From Mycobacterium sp. (GTDB taxonomy: Bacteria > Actinomycetota > Actinomycetes > Mycobacteriales > Mycobacteriaceae), in NCBI GenBank assembly GCA_029256565.1, contig JAQSXQ010000096.1, positions 1 to 6,878 of the forward strand: DNA of 6,878 nt. Direction: 5' to 3'. The position numbers and the translations under genes are program-made. The notes below the pieces were generated by a model. It did not search any database and had not been told where the DNA came from. It saw only the letters and a list, made by a program, of their open reading frames with translations. Positions 6,063 to 6,878 of the stretch are shown here, in pieces. How positions within the stretch are numbered: the stretch's first letter is position 1; every line of letters begins with the position of its first letter.

Positions 6063-6878
6063 TCAGGAAGGTTGCCGCACCTGACGGTCGGCGGTGGTCA
6101 CGATGCGGTCGTAGACCACTTCCGTATCGCGGGCCACTCGATCCCAGTCGTACCGCGAGATGGCTCTGGCCCGACCGGCGAGGCCCATCCCGCGACGCAG
6201 TACGCCTTGCCGCAGAACGTTGCGGACGGCCTGTCCGAGCGTCCTCGGCGTGACGGAGGAGACGAGCAATCCGGTGACGTCGTGCACGACGGTGTCGACC
6301 ATGCCGCCGACGCTCGAGGCCACTACGGGCACACCGCATGCCATCGCCTCCACGACGGGAACCCCGAAGGGCTCGTAGGCAGAGGGGCACACCAGGACGT
6401 CGGCAGACCTCATCAGCGCAGGCATGTCGGCGGGCGGCACCGCTCCGGTGAAGTGCACGCGGTCGGCAACCGCACTCTCGACGGCGATGCGGTGCAGTCG
6501 GCAGGCCTCGTCGTGCTGCCGCAAACCACTGCGGGGCGGGCCTCCGACCACCAGCAGCTCGGCATCCGGAACCGTCGCCATGGCGCGGATCAGCAGGTCG
6601 ACGTTCTTGTGCGGCAGCAGGTTCCGCGCCACCACGATCACGCGATGACGTTCGGTGCGGGATGCGATGGGCCCCTCGACCGTGAACGCCTCGGTGTCGA
6701 CCCCGCGCCCGAGGACCGACATGCGTGCCCGCGGACGCCCGAAGCGGACCAGCTCATCGACGTCTTCCGAACACGACGCGGTGACCCAGGAGGCGTTGCG
6801 CGCCAACACCTTCTCCATGCGCGTCCGGTTCTCGGGGATGGCGTCGCGGTTCTGGCGGCGCCGCTGCACCGAACCGAC
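6063..6878 (-). CDS. GT4 retaining glycosyltransferase, C-terminal part; 5' end outside window
   Basis: The frame is open to the window edge (Val-Gly-Ser before the GTG at 6869), and that GTG falls at a point equivalent to residue 136 of the paralogue at 681-1889. So 271 residues of a protein of about 400 are visible. They cover the end of the N-terminal Rossmann domain (TASCSEDVDELVRFGRP) and the whole donor-binding domain. The features are GRGVDTEAF, the VARNLLPHKN loop with its Arg/Lys pair, VVGGPPRSG, DRVHFTGAVPP, and an intact EX7E motif, YEPFGVPVVE, followed by AMACGVPVVAS. It should be a retaining NDP-sugar-dependent transferase. Substrates are unknown. It ends 132 bases before the AraC ATG on the same strand, with no clear terminator, so read-through into the regulator unit is possible. 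The strong likeness to the other GT4 suggests duplication within the locus, with each copy adding a different or successive sugar. Confidence 0.9.
   Translation of the reverse strand, partial: VGSVQRRRQNRDAIPENRTRMEKVLARNASWVTASCSEDVDELVRFGRPRARMSVLGRGVDTEAFTVEGPIASRTERHRVIVVARNLLPHKNVDLLIRAMATVPDAELLVVGGPPRSGLRQHDEACRLHRIAVESAVADRVHFTGAVPPADMPALMRSADVLVCPSAYEPFGVPVVEAMACGVPVVASSVGGMVDTVVHDVTGLLVSSVTPRTLGQAVRNVLRQGVLRRGMGLAGRARAISRYDWDRVARDTEVVYDRIVTTADRQVRQPS

Noticed and set aside
5827..6084. An 85-codon + strand open frame across the AraC leader, as a possible divergent small gene
   Set aside because: It overlaps the AraC start and the end of the glycosyltransferase in shadow frame, has Arg/Ser/Thr-rich composition and no ribosome binding site that I can see.

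Overview
The window is very GC-rich, densely coded DNA that looks like an actinomycete chromosome, most likely Mycobacterium/Mycolicibacterium. The best taxonomic clue is a CRP/FNR-type regulator that lines up without gaps, over about 224 residues, with my memory of the Mycobacterium tuberculosis CRP protein. GTG starts, 4-bp ATGA overlaps and a hairpin terminator without a U-tract fit the same group. No RNA genes, CRISPR arrays, insertion sequences or phage genes are visible.

Layout from left to right. (1) Bases 1-669, + strand: the C-terminal part of a family-2 (GT-A) glycosyltransferase, cut by the window edge. (2) Bases 681-2869, - strand: a translationally coupled pair, a GT-B-like glycosyltransferase (1886-2869) followed by a GT4 retaining glycosyltransferase (681-1889). 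The pair converges on gene 1 with only 11 bp between the stop codons. (3) Bases 2870-2982: an intergenic spacer with a strong hairpin that probably terminates the next operon, plus an AT-rich promoter candidate for the glycosyltransferase pair. (4) Bases 2983-5930, - strand: a compact three-gene unit of AraC-family regulator, CRP-like regulator and zinc-dependent alcohol/formaldehyde-type dehydrogenase. (5) Bases 5931-6062: the AraC leader and control region, with repeated TCGAGCC half-sites. (6) Bases 6063-6878, - strand: the C-terminal two thirds of a second GT4 glycosyltransferase, a clear paralogue of the one in (2), cut by the window edge.

The window therefore reads as a glycosyltransferase locus, probably making a cell-envelope or secreted glycan or glycolipid whose structure cannot be told from sequence. 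A self-contained regulator-regulator-dehydrogenase cassette sits inside it, with its own leader and terminator. The AraC and CRP-like proteins probably control the dehydrogenase, and perhaps the flanking glycosyltransferases.

I see no strong evidence for an entirely new system. The most unusual points are the CRP-like protein, which lacks the arginine that holds the cAMP phosphate in classical CRP; the cassette arrangement; and the degenerate EX7E motif in the middle glycosyltransferase.
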